DNA from: an uncultured Photobacterium sp.
GTDB lineage: Bacteria > Pseudomonadota > Gammaproteobacteria > Enterobacterales > Vibrionaceae
Assembly: GCF_947039875.1 (NCBI RefSeq)
Contig: NZ_CAMRAN010000013.1
Coordinates: forward strand, 1 to 64,000
Length of the DNA: 64,000 bases
Reading direction: 5' to 3'
The notes beneath the pieces are model-generated. The model made no database searches, was not told the DNA's origin, and saw only the letters and a list, made by a program, of their open reading frames with translations. Numbering within the stretch: position 1 is the first letter of the stretch; every line of letters begins with the position of its first letter. Shown one piece after another: positions 26,818-38,209 of this stretch. The translations under genes and the position numbers were made by a program.

Positions 26818-27071
26818 GGTAATAATTCTTTTTTTGTGATATAAGTCTCCTTGGATTTTTGATTTTTTGTGCTACCTTGCATCGCCTTAGATCACAATGA
26901 AATCGGTTACATGTTTAATAATTGTAATAAATAATACCCCTGTATATTACAAATTATAAGCAATAAAAAACCTATTATAGAAACCGATAGCAAGAGCACT
27001 CACAAGTAACGAATGTCCCTCTTCACTAAGTAGTCCTTCAAGATTACATAGTTTTATTAACAGGAAAAAAT

Positions 27072-28574
27072 ATGATTTCTACGAATGGAAATATACTGAA
27101 CTCAATCAATGACACCTTGATGGCAATTATTGGTTCAGTAAACGGCGTTTTATGGGGCCAACTTCTTGTTTATTTATTAGTTGGTGTAGGAGTTTATTTC
27201 AGTGTCCGTCTTGGTTTTATCCAAATACGTCAATTCCGTCATTCAATCGATGTATTAAAAAGCGGCCGTGAAATAGAAAATGGCATTAGCTCTTATCAAG
27301 TTTTTTGTACATCAATGGCAGCTCGTGTTGGCACCGGTAATATGGCAGGCGTTGCGGTTGCATTAACCATTGGTGGCCCTGGTGCGATTTTTTGGATGTG
27401 GTTGATTGCTATCTTTGGTATGGCAACAGCGTTTATTGAATCAACCTTAGCACAAGTTTACAAAGTAAAAGACGTTGACGGTCAATACCGTGGTGGCCCC
27501 GCTTATTATATGGAGCAAGGTCTTGGCAAACGCTGGATGGGTACTCTTTTTTCAATTTGTCTTATTATAGCTTTCGGCTTTGTCTTCAATGCCGTCCAAG
27601 CAAATACCATCACAGACGCACTGCACCACTCTTTTGGGTGGGATGAAACAACACAAGGCATCGTTATTGTTGTCTTTACTGCCTTCTTTATTATGGGTGG
27701 CTTACGCCGTGTTGCGACCGCATCAACAAAAATTGTTCCAATAATGGCGGTTGGCTATTTAGCGATTGCATTAGTTATCGTTGCAATGAACATTACTGAA
27801 CTACCAGCCGTACTTGCTCTTATTGTGAAAAGTGCCTTTGGTTGGCATGAAGCAGTTGCAGGTGGTGTAGCATTTACCGCTTCACAAGCAATGCAAAGTG
27901 GTATTGCTCGTGGTCTATTTTCAAATGAAGCAGGCATGGGTTCAGCGGCTAACGTAGCGGCAAGTGCAACACCAAACCCTAATCATCCGGCTTCACAAGG
28001 CTTTGTACAAATGCTAGGTGTGTTTGTTGATACTATTGTGATCTGTACAGCATCGGCAGCGATGATCATGCTATCAGGCGTAATGAACTCACCAGATGCA
28101 GCTACTGGTATTGGCTTGCTTCAGCAAGCGTTGAGTAATCAATTAGGTGATTGGACGACCTATTTCATTACTTCAGCTATATTACTATTTTGTTTCTCAT
28201 CGATTATTGCAAACTACACCTATGCAGAAACAAACATTATGTTCTTAAACGGCAATACCAAAAAAGGCTTATTCCTGTTCCGTCTTGCGGTATTAGGCAT
28301 GGTAATGTTTGGTGCTGTAGCTTCACTTCCTGTTGTTTGGAGTCTAGCAGACGTTTCTATGGGCTTAATGGCACTGGTTAATATTGTTGCCTTAATCTTC
28401 CTTTCGGGGTTAGCAATTAAAGTCATCAAAGATTATGAAGAACAGCTTAAAGCAGGTAAAACACCAGAATTTGATCGCTCTAAGTTTAAAGAACTAAAAG
28501 ATATTGAAGGGGCGTGGCACCCTGATACTATTGCAGAAGCACGTGAAGCAAATGGCAACACGTTTGATAAATAA
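27072..28574 (+). CDS. Sodium:alanine/glycine symporter, AGCS family
   Basis: 500-residue inner-membrane sodium-coupled amino-acid symporter. It has the AGCS layout: SVRLGFIQIRQFRHS near the N-terminus, then VGTGNMAGVAVALTIGGPGA, FWMWLIAIFGMATAFIE and GIARGLFSNEAGMGSA. About ten membrane segments are expected. The ATG has AGGAAA upstream. It is similar to the riboswitch-controlled symporter at 41135 but carries a longer, charged C-terminus. Alanine or glycine is the usual substrate, and which one cannot be decided. Only a palindrome, not a riboswitch, is visible upstream. Confidence 0.93.
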   Translation: MISTNGNILNSINDTLMAIIGSVNGVLWGQLLVYLLVGVGVYFSVRLGFIQIRQFRHSIDVLKSGREIENGISSYQVFCTSMAARVGTGNMAGVAVALTIGGPGAIFWMWLIAIFGMATAFIESTLAQVYKVKDVDGQYRGGPAYYMEQGLGKRWMGTLFSICLIIAFGFVFNAVQANTITDALHHSFGWDETTQGIVIVVFTAFFIMGGLRRVATASTKIVPIMAVGYLAIALVIVAMNITELPAVLALIVKSAFGWHEAVAGGVAFTASQAMQSGIARGLFSNEAGMGSAANVAASATPNPNHPASQGFVQMLGVFVDTIVICTASAAMIMLSGVMNSPDAATGIGLLQQALSNQLGDWTTYFITSAILLFCFSSIIANYTYAETNIMFLNGNTKKGLFLFRLAVLGMVMFGAVASLPVVWSLADVSMGLMALVNIVALIFLSGLAIKVIKDYEEQLKAGKTPEFDRSKFKELKDIEGAWHPDTIAEAREANGNTFDK

Positions 28575-28600
28575 AATAATCAGATAGTATCTCTATATTG

Positions 28601-28630
28601 AAACCAGTCAGTAATGGCTGGTTTTTTTTA
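28601..28630 (+). terminator. Terminator after the AGCS symporter gene
   Basis: AACCAG...CTGGTT stem with a GTAAT-type loop, then eight T. Confidence 0.88.
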
Positions 28631-28665
28631 TCTTTATTTTAAGCATTAATAATATTTAGATAAAA

Positions 28666-28700
28666 ATAAAAAAGGCTAAAGAAATAAATTCTTTAGCCTT
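28666..28700 (-). terminator. Terminator of the 93-residue hypothetical gene
   Basis: On the minus strand GGCTAAAGAA / TTCTTTAGCC with a 5-base loop, followed by six T. Confidence 0.88.
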
Positions 28701-28715
28701 AGGCATATTTAAACA

Positions 28716-28997
28716 TTATAGGTAACCATGTTGGCTTTTCCAGCTTTCACTCATTTGCGCTAAAACACACGCAGGAAGTGGACGATGGGCTTTTGCAGGC
28801 TGTGTTGCTATTTTTCGATAACCACTAGCTTGCAGTCTTAAATCAAAGGCTTTATCAATTGGCTTGCCAACTCGTGCCAAATCCCAACGGAAGACACGTA
28901 GTGCTGTATATTCATGCTGTTCAATATCACCACCATAAGGATACATTAGCACTTTAGCATATGCTTGTTTTGCCAATTCGAAGTTCACATTAATCAT
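28716..28997 (-). CDS. Hypothetical protein
   Basis: 93 residues, not recognised. It starts MINVNFELAKQAYAKVLMYP and has a basic middle with several Arg, Lys and Trp; it has no signal peptide or membrane segment. The start is well supported by AAGGAG seven bases upstream, and a good terminator follows, so it is very likely a real single-gene unit. The neighbours give no hint of its function. Confidence 0.75.
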   Translation of the reverse strand: MINVNFELAKQAYAKVLMYPYGGDIEQHEYTALRVFRWDLARVGKPIDKAFDLRLQASGYRKIATQPAKAHRPLPACVLAQMSESWKSQHGYL

Positions 28998-29290
28998 GAG
29001 TTTCTCCTTAGCACCTATTTGGCTATCACTACTGCCAAGGGCTAAATTTAACGTAAAACGTTACAGTGTCTCATGCAAGCAATTTCTCAAAGATCTTGAT
29101 GTAAAATGATAGATATAACTAAATTATGTGACACCCACCCCACTATTGTACAGTTGGCAACCATTTTATGCGGTAAAAATAGCCAACTATTATTAAATTC
29201 ACTCGATGATATCACTTTCTAAAAATTGCACTTTAAACCCGTTATAAGCTGCATTACTATGCTAGGTATAACCACTTCAAGGACAACATA

Positions 29291-29656
29291 ATGCAACCAA
29301 TACAAGTGCAACCTAACCCACAACTTGCCGTTATTTTTAAAACATGGTCTACGGAGTGGGCTAAAGATGTTGAAGCTGGAAAAAAAGACACAGCGAACCA
29401 ATTTCACACTGTGTATAGCATTGCTGCTAATTTGTTTGCAAAAGGTGGTGAAATAGATATTGCCGTTATTTCTGCATTATTTAATGACTGTAAACAAAAA
29501 ACAGAAATGGCTGAGCAGCTAGTTAAAAAGATAAGCATCAGCTTAAAAGATGACGATGAACGTGCACAACAATTAATTACTAAAGTGAATACCGCGGCAC
29601 AAGATGCAGCTTTTGCAATGAATTACCTTGGTCAGCTATTAATAAAATCAGCATAA
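29291..29656 (+). CDS. Hypothetical protein
   Basis: 121 residues, soluble and helical, beginning MQPIQVQPNPQLAVIFKTW. The C-terminal half has heptad-like alternation (EQLVKKISISLKDDDERAQQ) and may form coiled coils. AAGGA lies seven bases before the ATG, and a clean terminator follows, supporting a real gene. I do not recognise the family. The 293-base gap before it (28998-29290) is shared with the divergent hypothetical gene. Confidence 0.75.
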   Translation: MQPIQVQPNPQLAVIFKTWSTEWAKDVEAGKKDTANQFHTVYSIAANLFAKGGEIDIAVISALFNDCKQKTEMAEQLVKKISISLKDDDERAQQLITKVNTAAQDAAFAMNYLGQLLIKSA

Positions 29657-29663
29657 ATTTATA

Positions 29664-29702
29664 AATAAGTAGTGCTTCGTATGATGCACTGCTTATTTTT
29701 TA
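29664..29702 (+). terminator. Terminator after the 121-residue gene
   Basis: AATAAGTAGTGC pairs with GCACTGCTTATT (one G-T pair), then five T. Confidence 0.88.
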
Positions 29703-29839
29703 ACTAATACCATTCTGTAACATTACCAATAACGCATTACTTGTATTGCATTATTTATTATATTCTACGCCTCATTTTAGCTTATTTTATCGCTATATTT
29801 TGACGTATCAGCATGTTTTATTATTAACAAGCCGCCATC

Positions 29840-31777
29840 ATGAAAATAACAACGTTAACGACTATGTTTAGCCGCTGGTTTTCCAATGCAGCAGATATTC
29901 CCGACTCTATTCGTATAACCATTCCAATGTTAGTCAGTCTAGGTGTGTTTTATAGCTTAGGTTTTACTAGTGCCGGTATATCAGGCTTGATTACAGCATG
30001 GTTACTTGGCGTTCAAGCTCGCAATCTACCCTATTTAAAACGATTACAAATACTGTCTATTTCCATCATAATCACCGTTGTTGCAACTTATTTGGCGTTT
30101 TTAGTCTTTAGCTATATGTGGTTAAGTGCTATTACATTATGTTCAATCGCCATTATTTATGGCTTAATGTCTAATCAACGCCCTCATATTCGCTTATTTG
30201 GCTATAACTTTGGTTTTATCTACATTATGGCGATTCATTTTGCCTCTGTAGGCGATAGTTTAACTATTGTGCTGATGGCGAATATCTTTGCTGGCTTATG
30301 TGTCATGCTCTCATCTTTAATGCTATGGCCTTTTTTTAAAGGACGTATTTTGCATCAACACACAGTAACAGTGCACAATGCATTGGCTGACTGGCTTGAT
30401 GAATTACGATTATCTAATGATGAAACACAGTTAGCGGCAAGACGACAATTCTTTTATCAAAGTGCCCACAATTTAGCGTATTACAGCAATTCTGTTTCAT
30501 CGTCTAAGCGTGCCCTACAAATAAAAATAGAACTGCAACGTTTATTAGAAATGTCTGAGTATATTATTTGTTTAGAGCGGGTACTCAGCTTTGATATTCA
30601 TACAACCACACGAATTAAACTATTTGGTTGGATAGAAAAAGCCACCGACCAATTAAGAAAAAAACAACAAATCACTGCAACATTTGCAACTAATGAATAC
30701 AAAAATACAGTTTATATTATTGATATAATAGAAAACTTTAAACGTTGTTATAATTTTGATACTTTTTCATCACCCGATAATAGTAAAAATATCTATTTAT
30801 TTACCAATGACAGTGAAGCATTTATTAGTGATTTTCGCCTTGCTCTTAAATTTAATTCTAAAGAGTGGCGTCATGCTGGAAAAATTGCGGTAACATTAGC
30901 TGTAACGCAATTTTTAACTGAATTTTATCATTTACCACAAGGTTATTGGATCTCACTAACAGCCTTTATTGTGTTGCTGACCTCATCAATGGCAATCACT
31001 AATCACCGCATTTGGAATCGTTTTTCTGGTACGGCTTTAGGGGGAATTTATTGCTTTGTTTGTTTATATTTTGTGCCGCCACAATACGTTTTATTATTAA
31101 CCAGTATTTCGGTCTTTTTCTCTTTTACGTCTTATCACAAAGAGCGTTATGACATCCATGTATTTTGGTTAACATCAATGATTGTATTCGCGATCAGTTT
31201 GTTATCTCCTGATAATACTTATGTGTCTTTTTATCGCATTATCGATACATTATTTGGAGTAACTATCGCATTTTCGGTGAATTATTTTATTGCGCCAAGT
31301 TGGACGATGACATGGCTAGATCGCCACACAGCTAGCATGATAAAGTCTCAAATATTATATGTGGCTGTATTAAACAAACCGCAATGGGAACAAAAAATCA
31401 ATTTATACCAAAGCCAGCAACGTTATTATGCGCTAAACGGCGAGGTTATGAATTTACTCAAAGAGCCTAACTTAAGCCCTCGTACATCACAAGACTGGCT
31501 AAGTTTATTAGTATTAATTCAACATTTAAATGATGCATTATTATTAGCAACCAAATTAGGTATCCAATCCGATAAACCACAATCAACCTCTCACTGGGTC
31601 AACCAATTACAATGGATAAAACAGACATTTCCTGATCGTTGTAAACATGGCGAGATGCCTCCATTTTATACAGAAACAACGCCTATCCCTGAAGATATGT
31701 TATGTGCATTAATCGAAAAAGACATTCAACAGCTTACTGCATGGATGCTTTATCAACGGGCTTTTGTTGTCGGTTAA
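29840..31777 (+). CDS. FUSC-family membrane transporter (large form)
   Basis: 645-residue inner-membrane protein with the two-half layout of the fusaric-acid-resistance/aromatic-acid-exporter family. An N-terminal bundle of membrane helices (about residues 25-165) is followed by a soluble helical region and a second bundle (about residues 350-480) that includes HLPQGYWISLTAFIVL. A soluble C-terminus follows. The length resembles AaeB and YccS-type proteins. Such proteins are proposed to export hydroxylated aromatic acids or related compounds with a membrane-fusion partner, but no partner gene is adjacent. The ribosome binding site is weak. It is a single-gene unit with a terminator. Confidence 0.82.
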   Translation: MKITTLTTMFSRWFSNAADIPDSIRITIPMLVSLGVFYSLGFTSAGISGLITAWLLGVQARNLPYLKRLQILSISIIITVVATYLAFLVFSYMWLSAITLCSIAIIYGLMSNQRPHIRLFGYNFGFIYIMAIHFASVGDSLTIVLMANIFAGLCVMLSSLMLWPFFKGRILHQHTVTVHNALADWLDELRLSNDETQLAARRQFFYQSAHNLAYYSNSVSSSKRALQIKIELQRLLEMSEYIICLERVLSFDIHTTTRIKLFGWIEKATDQLRKKQQITATFATNEYKNTVYIIDIIENFKRCYNFDTFSSPDNSKNIYLFTNDSEAFISDFRLALKFNSKEWRHAGKIAVTLAVTQFLTEFYHLPQGYWISLTAFIVLLTSSMAITNHRIWNRFSGTALGGIYCFVCLYFVPPQYVLLLTSISVFFSFTSYHKERYDIHVFWLTSMIVFAISLLSPDNTYVSFYRIIDTLFGVTIAFSVNYFIAPSWTMTWLDRHTASMIKSQILYVAVLNKPQWEQKINLYQSQQRYYALNGEVMNLLKEPNLSPRTSQDWLSLLVLIQHLNDALLLATKLGIQSDKPQSTSHWVNQLQWIKQTFPDRCKHGEMPPFYTETTPIPEDMLCALIEKDIQQLTAWMLYQRAFVVG

Positions 31778-31803
31778 ATTCATACATTTATTACTGATAA
31801 ATA

Positions 31804-31840
31804 AAAACCGCGCATCATTCAGATACGCGGTTTTATTTTT
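31804..31840. terminator. Bidirectional terminator
   Basis: AAAACCGCG / CGCGGTTTT with a 13-base loop and T-rich flank, between the convergent FUSC gene and the AcfD/SslE gene. Confidence 0.88.
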
Positions 31841-31863
31841 CACACCATCTATATTTACGTTAT

Positions 31864-34800
31864 TTAATTCATTTGACGTACTGTTACTGAATTAATTTGT
31901 AATGGATCATGCTTTGGTTCATCAAGCTTTAATGCTTTGACTGCCGCATGTCCAGCAGGTGTAACTCCCCCTTCATAAGAAGGTTCTGTCGCGCCAGGGA
32001 TCATATAAGCTTTAGAGCCTGGTGACCAAGCACTAAAGAAGCCACTTAAATCAGCTTGTGCTGCATAAGAGGCACATACCATTAATTGATCACCTTTACT
32101 CAAACCTTGAGTAGATTGGCAGGCATTAGGCATTGGTAATTGCATATTATCTTCTAAGCCACCCCGCGTTAGGCGGTGCATTAGTTTAAATAAGTTCCAG
32201 CCCTTCATGCCATCAACATCAGTAACATAATAACTCGGTAGCTTACCTTTAACTGCTTTAGTAATATCAAACTCAATTTCAGCCCACTCTTTTAATTGAG
32301 CAAACATCACTAATCGTTCGCCATTACCACCAGCAGCCCAAGCATAATCTAATTTAGCAAAAGCAGGTGCCATACGAATATCTTGCTCAACACGCGCCAT
32401 TTTACCCAGATGTTTATCCTGCATATAAAGAGCTAGAATATTGTTTACAACCTCAGTAGAACCTTCAACATTAAATGGTGCTTCAGCTGCGTTATGGCCA
32501 ACTTCATGCCATAACAACCAGCTATTTAATGGTGACATTTTAATATCACTGCTGTTAGTATCAAAACTGATATTCATAACAGGATAGCCTGAGTGTGCGG
32601 CACCAATTGAAATAGCAACGTCGTTAACCACATGATGCTTATTATTCGGCAATGTCGTGTCGGTTACTTTTTTATGACGTCCTGTACCTTCACCATTAAT
32701 TTCATCACGCGCATAAAAATCATTTAAACCTTCAGCAAAAACATCTAACTCTTGCGCAAATTGCTGTGGGCTACCGCCATAATTACTCGCTTGTAGATTT
32801 TTTGCTACCGCAGTATAAATAAAGCTATTTGATTCAATTTCACCAATTGGAGCCACTGAATCTATATTATTTACCCATGCATTATTTTTGTACCATGGCG
32901 CATCAACCGTTCCGTTTAAGCTAACACTAACCTTCCCTGTTTCATTGCCTGATACATAAATCAAACCACCGTATGGCGCAGTAAATTCTGTTGAACCACC
33001 TGCTGGTAATGTAAATGATTTAGAAATACGCGGAGGACGCTGTAAACCCAACTCATGTTTTTCACGTCCAGTTAGATCGTCAGCTAAAGCCACCGTGATT
33101 GTCACTGGATTACTGTTTCCTTGTACTGAAATAGTAAATGGCTGATGTGCCACAGCCCATTGACCAGTTGATTGACGATTGCCCGCGTACCATGCAACGG
33201 TATTATTTGATAAATCAACATCGACATTTGCTGCTGATGAACCTTTCGCTTCCCCTGGGTATTGACGAATATCGGCTTTAATATCTAAATCAAAATATGA
33301 ACGACCCAACATTAAACGCGTTAATGGTTTTTCCATATAGTTCAGTGGGTAGCTTGGGTTCATCCAACCTTGATAGTCAGCATTAACATTACTACTAGCA
33401 CCATAAATCATGTTGTTATCAATAAGACTCTGGCTTAATTCATCACTACACGCAGTTTGACTTGGCGCTTGATCACCATAGCAATTTAAAAATTCGGTGA
33501 AACGCTTAAAGCCCAATTCATCATTATTAACACCGGGCTCATAACGGTAATCAAGATTATTCCACAGCCATACTGTCATATTTTGATAAATACGATTTAG
33601 ATCAACACTGGTTAAACGCTCACCTTGTTTTCCTTTTGTACGGAAATACAATTCATGCAGATATAAACGCTCGATATTGGTTCCAAGATCGGCAGCTTTT
33701 ACCATCGCTTTAGCTGTCGCTTCATTAAGATCTAACTCTTGGTAACGTGGAGTATACATCCCTCCATCCGTTCCAATTCCTGTACCAGGTCGATACTCTA
33801 AGCAATTAACCTCATAGTGATAATCACTCAGGCGACATTCTTGATAACCAAATTCTCCATCACTAAATATGGCTAATAATTTTTGTTTTTCAGCCTCGAT
33901 CTCTGACGGTTTTTTGTTATATGTATCAATAAATGCCACTATCGTTTCGTTTTCGCCTGTATTATTAGTGATAACTTTCTTTGCAACTTCTAACGTTGGC
34001 TTATCATCGGGTTTATTATTAGCAATGAAATCCCAAATAACGATGCCATCTTTAATCGTGTATGGTGGCTTTATCTCGCCACTGACTTCATCTTTTGCTG
34101 ACTCATAACGTTCAATAACCCAAAAACCATGTTCACGTTGTGCACGTACACGATCGGGATAGCCAAAACTTGGACCATTAGCGATAACTGAATGTCCATT
34201 TAATGCTATGCCTGCACCATCCAATAAACGTGCAAACTCATCTTTCGGTTGCGAAGCAATACTTTCCATTATTAGAATATTACCGCCACGCTCAACATAA
34301 CTCAGCAATCCAGAAACATCTTGCTCTGTTAGTTTAGGCTTATTAATATCCGCAACAGTTGGTACTGTATAACTGCCCGTAATAGTTGAGAACTCATAAC
34401 CGTTTAAAATCACTAATGGCATTATCTCAGGATCAACTGAACTGAAATCGGTAACTTGCTCTATATTTAGATTAAAGCGCTTATCTGCTTTAAACTCTGC
34501 CGAACGGCCGATCTGTTGATGCCCAGCTTGACGAAAATAAACATGTGATATATTGGTGCCAACCGTAATCGGTGCTGTAGTATTAATATAGCTATCACCT
34601 AATAAATAACGGAAAGTATTTGCAAAGAAATTTCCCATATCTTCACTATCATTCGCACGATCTTTACGCTGCCAACATACGCCATTGTTATCAACACCGT
34701 CATTCCAACTATAACTATCAGGACATACTAAAATACTGTTATAACGATTATTACCGACCATCATAACTTTACCTGCCCCTAATTCACCGATACTAATAAA

Positions 34801-36344
34801 TGGTAAGTTAAAGGTTGCAGTATCAGCTGTCACATTTTCAGGAACGACCGTTGACGGTGCTTCAGTAATATAAGCTAGGCTTTTTTCATCCCATGCTTTT
34901 TTATCACCAAACTTGATCCAATAATTATTATCATTACGTGACATTAGAATTGGAAAAGCACTATTAGATATATTAATTGCACTTTGACCGCGCGCATTAC
35001 CAGAACTGCCATAGAACCACGTTTCATCAGTAAATACGTGAAATTTAGTAACAGGCTTCCAACCATTCTTCACCGCGTCAGAACTCGCCCCCCAAAGCTT
35101 ATTAATATCAGTTTGGATATTCTTGTCCATTACTGCTGCAGTACGCGGAAATGATAACGGTGAAAAAAGCACATTGGCTTGGCAATTATTACCACAAATA
35201 GCACTATCGATCAGTTGTGCTAAACCTGATTCAAATTGTCTAACTGAACAGATTCAGAAAGCTCAATATTTAACGCTTCATTAATCACATTTGGGTATTG
35301 TGCAAACACATTATGAACCTGATCGGTAATCTCAATATGATCAGTTGATGCAGAATAACGTTGTAATAAACGTGCAATATTACGTCCAGCATACCCTTCG
35401 GCTAGGTCGTTTACTGTAAATTGTGTTTTATTAGCTTTAAGTTCACCTAGCTCAAAGGTATCAATACCAAAGGCAACACTTTCGCCCCAGCTAAAGCTAA
35501 ATTTACCGTCAGCATCAGTTTGTCCACGCCCAGATGAACTGTAATAATCAACGCCAACAATAGGTTGGCCATCAAGATCACGTAAAAAACCATCAGTTAA
35601 GATCATTTTTGTTGGCTGATAAGTTAAATTTTGCTCTGCATTTGCACTAACAAAACCGCTGTTTAAATCATCACTCGTTCCTGGTGTAACAACAGGATGA
35701 GATTCAGGTTCATGCGTAGATGGTTTATTGTCAGTTTCTGTACTTTCTTCTAATTTATCGCTAATCAACGCATTAAATTCAGCACTTGGTAATAATAAAT
35801 CATCAGAATTATAGAAATTATCAAACCGTAATAGATCCGTTGCTGATAATTTAAAATCAATAATCTTATCGCTTACAACGGCCATTTTATTGAGCAATGC
35901 TTGTGTATTCGCAATGGCATTAACACGAGCATCATTAGCAAAAGCTACAAACCGATCAGACTCTGCCAGTGTCAATTGCTTGATTTTTTCTTTTACGCCA
36001 GTTTTCGTTGCTTGTAATTGAACATCGCTAAATGTCGCTAATTCAACGTTTTCCAATGAACAAACAATCGTCTCACCATCATTAACGATGAACTCAGTCG
36101 CAGGAGCACCATTACAAAGTACACTCGCACCAAAATTGATGGCACCATTAAGCGAAAAAACACCTGTTGCCGCTGGAATAACCTCAGGTTCTTCAGGATC
36201 AACCACTGGCGGTGGAATAATTTCAGGGGTTTCAGGATCAACAACCGGTGGTGGTGGAATAGGATCACTTGAATCACTACTGCCATTACACCCCATCAAA
36301 AGAGCTGATGATATAGCCAACGCAATCAACTTTTTATTTGCCAC
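31864..36344 (-). pseudogene. AcfD/SslE-type M60 metallopeptidase lipoprotein, frameshifted
   Basis: Secreted mucin-degrading lipoprotein of the AcfD (Vibrio) / SslE-YghJ (E. coli) family, a type II secretion substrate in E. coli. The N-terminal part (to the TAG at 35220-35222) has a lipobox, ALLMGC, a Pro/Glu/Asp-rich spacer and QPTKMILTDG. The C-terminal part carries the M60 zinc motif HEVGHN at 32491-32508, with the downstream Glu in NVEGSTE. The two parts lie in different frames. Adding one base in the AAA at 35233-35235 joins them as NFESGLAQLIDSAIC, as in SslE. The corrected gene is 4482 bases, or 1493 residues. The start is the GTG at 36344, with AGG upstream. Confidence 0.85.
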
Positions 36345-36565
36345 AATATACACCTAATCAATTATTTTTATTATAAATATCAGCCGTATATATATTGAGT
36401 TATCTTTATAAGCAATAGCTATAATGAGATAAATAAGCAAATCTAAAAAGAAATCCTTTATATTATAACTTCCTTAAAATCAATGCATTACACTATTACC
36501 CTTTGTAACAAATAGATACACTCTTTATATTGAAATCATGCCACTTATTATATTGTGTAATTAGA

Positions 36566-37300
36566 TTAAGGATATGGCATTACTGTTTTATCATCAGTAT
36601 TAACAGATAAATAATAATTTTTATCTGATTCTTCATAACGATTAAAGCTAAATAAGAAACACTGCTGGCAGTCGAAAATAGGTTGTGAATAATTGAGCGC
36701 TAAATTACTACCACCGTTACGGTAATATTGGCTATCTAATGCTAATCCTACCGCCACTAATGCTTGCTGGTGATTATTAAACTCAGGCGCTTTATTTACA
36801 TCGGTAAGGTAATGACCTGTATTATATTCAAGACGGTACATTTTATTATCATCAGCAACTAAAATATCACGCCACCCATTATGTGATTCATCTGCCACTA
36901 AAATTGGTTGATAAATGTTTTTCCATTGTGCTAATTTTTTTTGAACATGGCTAAATAAAAACCCCTGACAGCCTTTTTCAGTACAATACTCTTCATTTTG
37001 CATAAGGATAAAGACTTCATCACTACCGTTATTATTTAAATCTGCATAGCCATAAATATAAGGAGATAAGCCATCTTCACTTACCGATAAAGATTGATCG
37101 GGCTTTAATATATATTTATGTACAATTTCCGAGACAAATTGTGCACGTTCTTTATCATTATCTAAATACACCGAGTCTTTCGTCTGCATCAATAAGTGAT
37201 CATTATGAATTCGGTCTACTATTCGCACAACACCAACAAACACAACTGCAAACAATAAATATAACACCCAATATTTAATCATGCCGATATCCCAATCCAC
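36566..37300 (-). CDS. Hypothetical membrane-anchored protein
   Basis: 244 residues, not recognised. One N-terminal membrane helix (about residues 8-25, IKYWVLYLLFAVVFVGVV) is followed by a soluble domain, probably periplasmic, with YADLNNNGSDEVFIL. That stretch resembles the calcium-binding-like repeats in FG-GAP/VCBS proteins. Two Cys pairs (YCTEKGC, CQQC) could form disulfides. The start is a GTG at 37300, or the ATG six codons in. It lies upstream of the AcfD/SslE gene on the same strand, 220 bases away. Confidence 0.65.
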   Translation of the reverse strand: MDWDIGMIKYWVLYLLFAVVFVGVVRIVDRIHNDHLLMQTKDSVYLDNDKERAQFVSEIVHKYILKPDQSLSVSEDGLSPYIYGYADLNNNGSDEVFILMQNEEYCTEKGCQGFLFSHVQKKLAQWKNIYQPILVADESHNGWRDILVADDNKMYRLEYNTGHYLTDVNKAPEFNNHQQALVAVGLALDSQYYRNGGSNLALNYSQPIFDCQQCFLFSFNRYEESDKNYYLSVNTDDKTVMPYP

Positions 37301-37392
37301 TTATCCTTTTTTAGTGTACTAACTGTGATAGAATTTTGCTGACTCGGTTGTAATAAAAACATAAAAAAACGGGATCAACGTTAATAATCGGA

Positions 37393-37842
37393 CTATCCAT
37401 TCAGATTCTTTTTTCTTCCACCTTTTGGCTCATGAAGAACGCGTCGATGCCAAATTGAATAATGGCGTAATCCCGCAGGACCATGAGCAATAAAGACTGA
37501 AAGTAATAAAACGGTAACATAAATATGGGGTTGTTGCTGAGGCACTAACGTAATTGAAGCCAGTAAGGCCAGTTTAACAAAGGTCAATACGCCTTTAAGT
37601 TGAATTAACCACAACTTTGAACGATAAACTTCTTGTACCATCATTAAGAGGCCACTAAATATAGCTAACAACCACCAATTGAGCCATAGCGTTTTATCAA
37701 GGCCGAAAATAAAGCCGCCACTCGATATAGCAACACCTAAGATATGTAGTGCACGAATAGATGTTTTGCTTAAACGTTGAATCCAAAAGCGGGTTTCAGA
37801 GAGTGAATGTTGGTTGCCGTTGTGCGATGAAGCTTTAGTCAT
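37393..37842 (-). CDS. Hypothetical inner membrane protein
   Basis: 149 residues with about four predicted membrane segments between residues 30 and 130 and a very basic tail (HRRVLHEPKGGRKKNL), so the C-terminus should be cytoplasmic. I do not recognise the family. It precedes the 244-residue hypothetical gene by 92 bases on the same strand, and they may share a transcript. The ribosome binding site is weak. Confidence 0.65.
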   Translation of the reverse strand: MTKASSHNGNQHSLSETRFWIQRLSKTSIRALHILGVAISSGGFIFGLDKTLWLNWWLLAIFSGLLMMVQEVYRSKLWLIQLKGVLTFVKLALLASITLVPQQQPHIYVTVLLLSVFIAHGPAGLRHYSIWHRRVLHEPKGGRKKNLNG

Positions 37843-37928
37843 TATGACATCACTAATAAGTAAAAAAACACCACTAGCATAACGTATTTATTTAAAAGGC
37901 TAAACCTTAGGATTAAAACGCCATAAAT

Positions 37929-38135
37929 TCACCACACCATTTCTGACTCGATAACAATCCATTCTGGCGGTATATGCAGTGATGACGGTAACACCCTATC
38001 CAGACTGATATACGTTTATTCGCTTTTTTATTGTTGCAATACAGAAAATGTGTCGGGAATAAAATTACCCTTATGCTTAATATCATCAAAGTGACGTAAT
38101 TTACTAGCAACAAGTAATTCATGAAATGTTATCAT
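37929..38135 (-). pseudogene. Possible gene relic with two in-frame stops
   Basis: A single frame of 69 codons starts ATG (MITFHELLVASKLRHFDD), meets TAA at codon 36 and again at codon 40, then continues as YISLDRVLPSSLHIPPEW to a TGA. Both sides read like ordinary protein. The two stops lie within 15 bases. I do not recognise the protein. It could instead be chance or a 35-residue small protein. The rest of 37843-38209 shows nothing else. Confidence 0.3.
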
Positions 38136-38209
38136 TTATCAGATAATCAAAAGAAGTATAATTAAGTTATAAACAACTCCTCCATAATCTGTAAATGATC
38201 ATCAACCGA

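Noticed and set aside
36088..36357. Gly/Ser-rich plus-strand frame opposite the AcfD/SslE N-terminus.
   Set aside because: It is the antisense of the Pro/Glu/Asp spacer of the lipoprotein.
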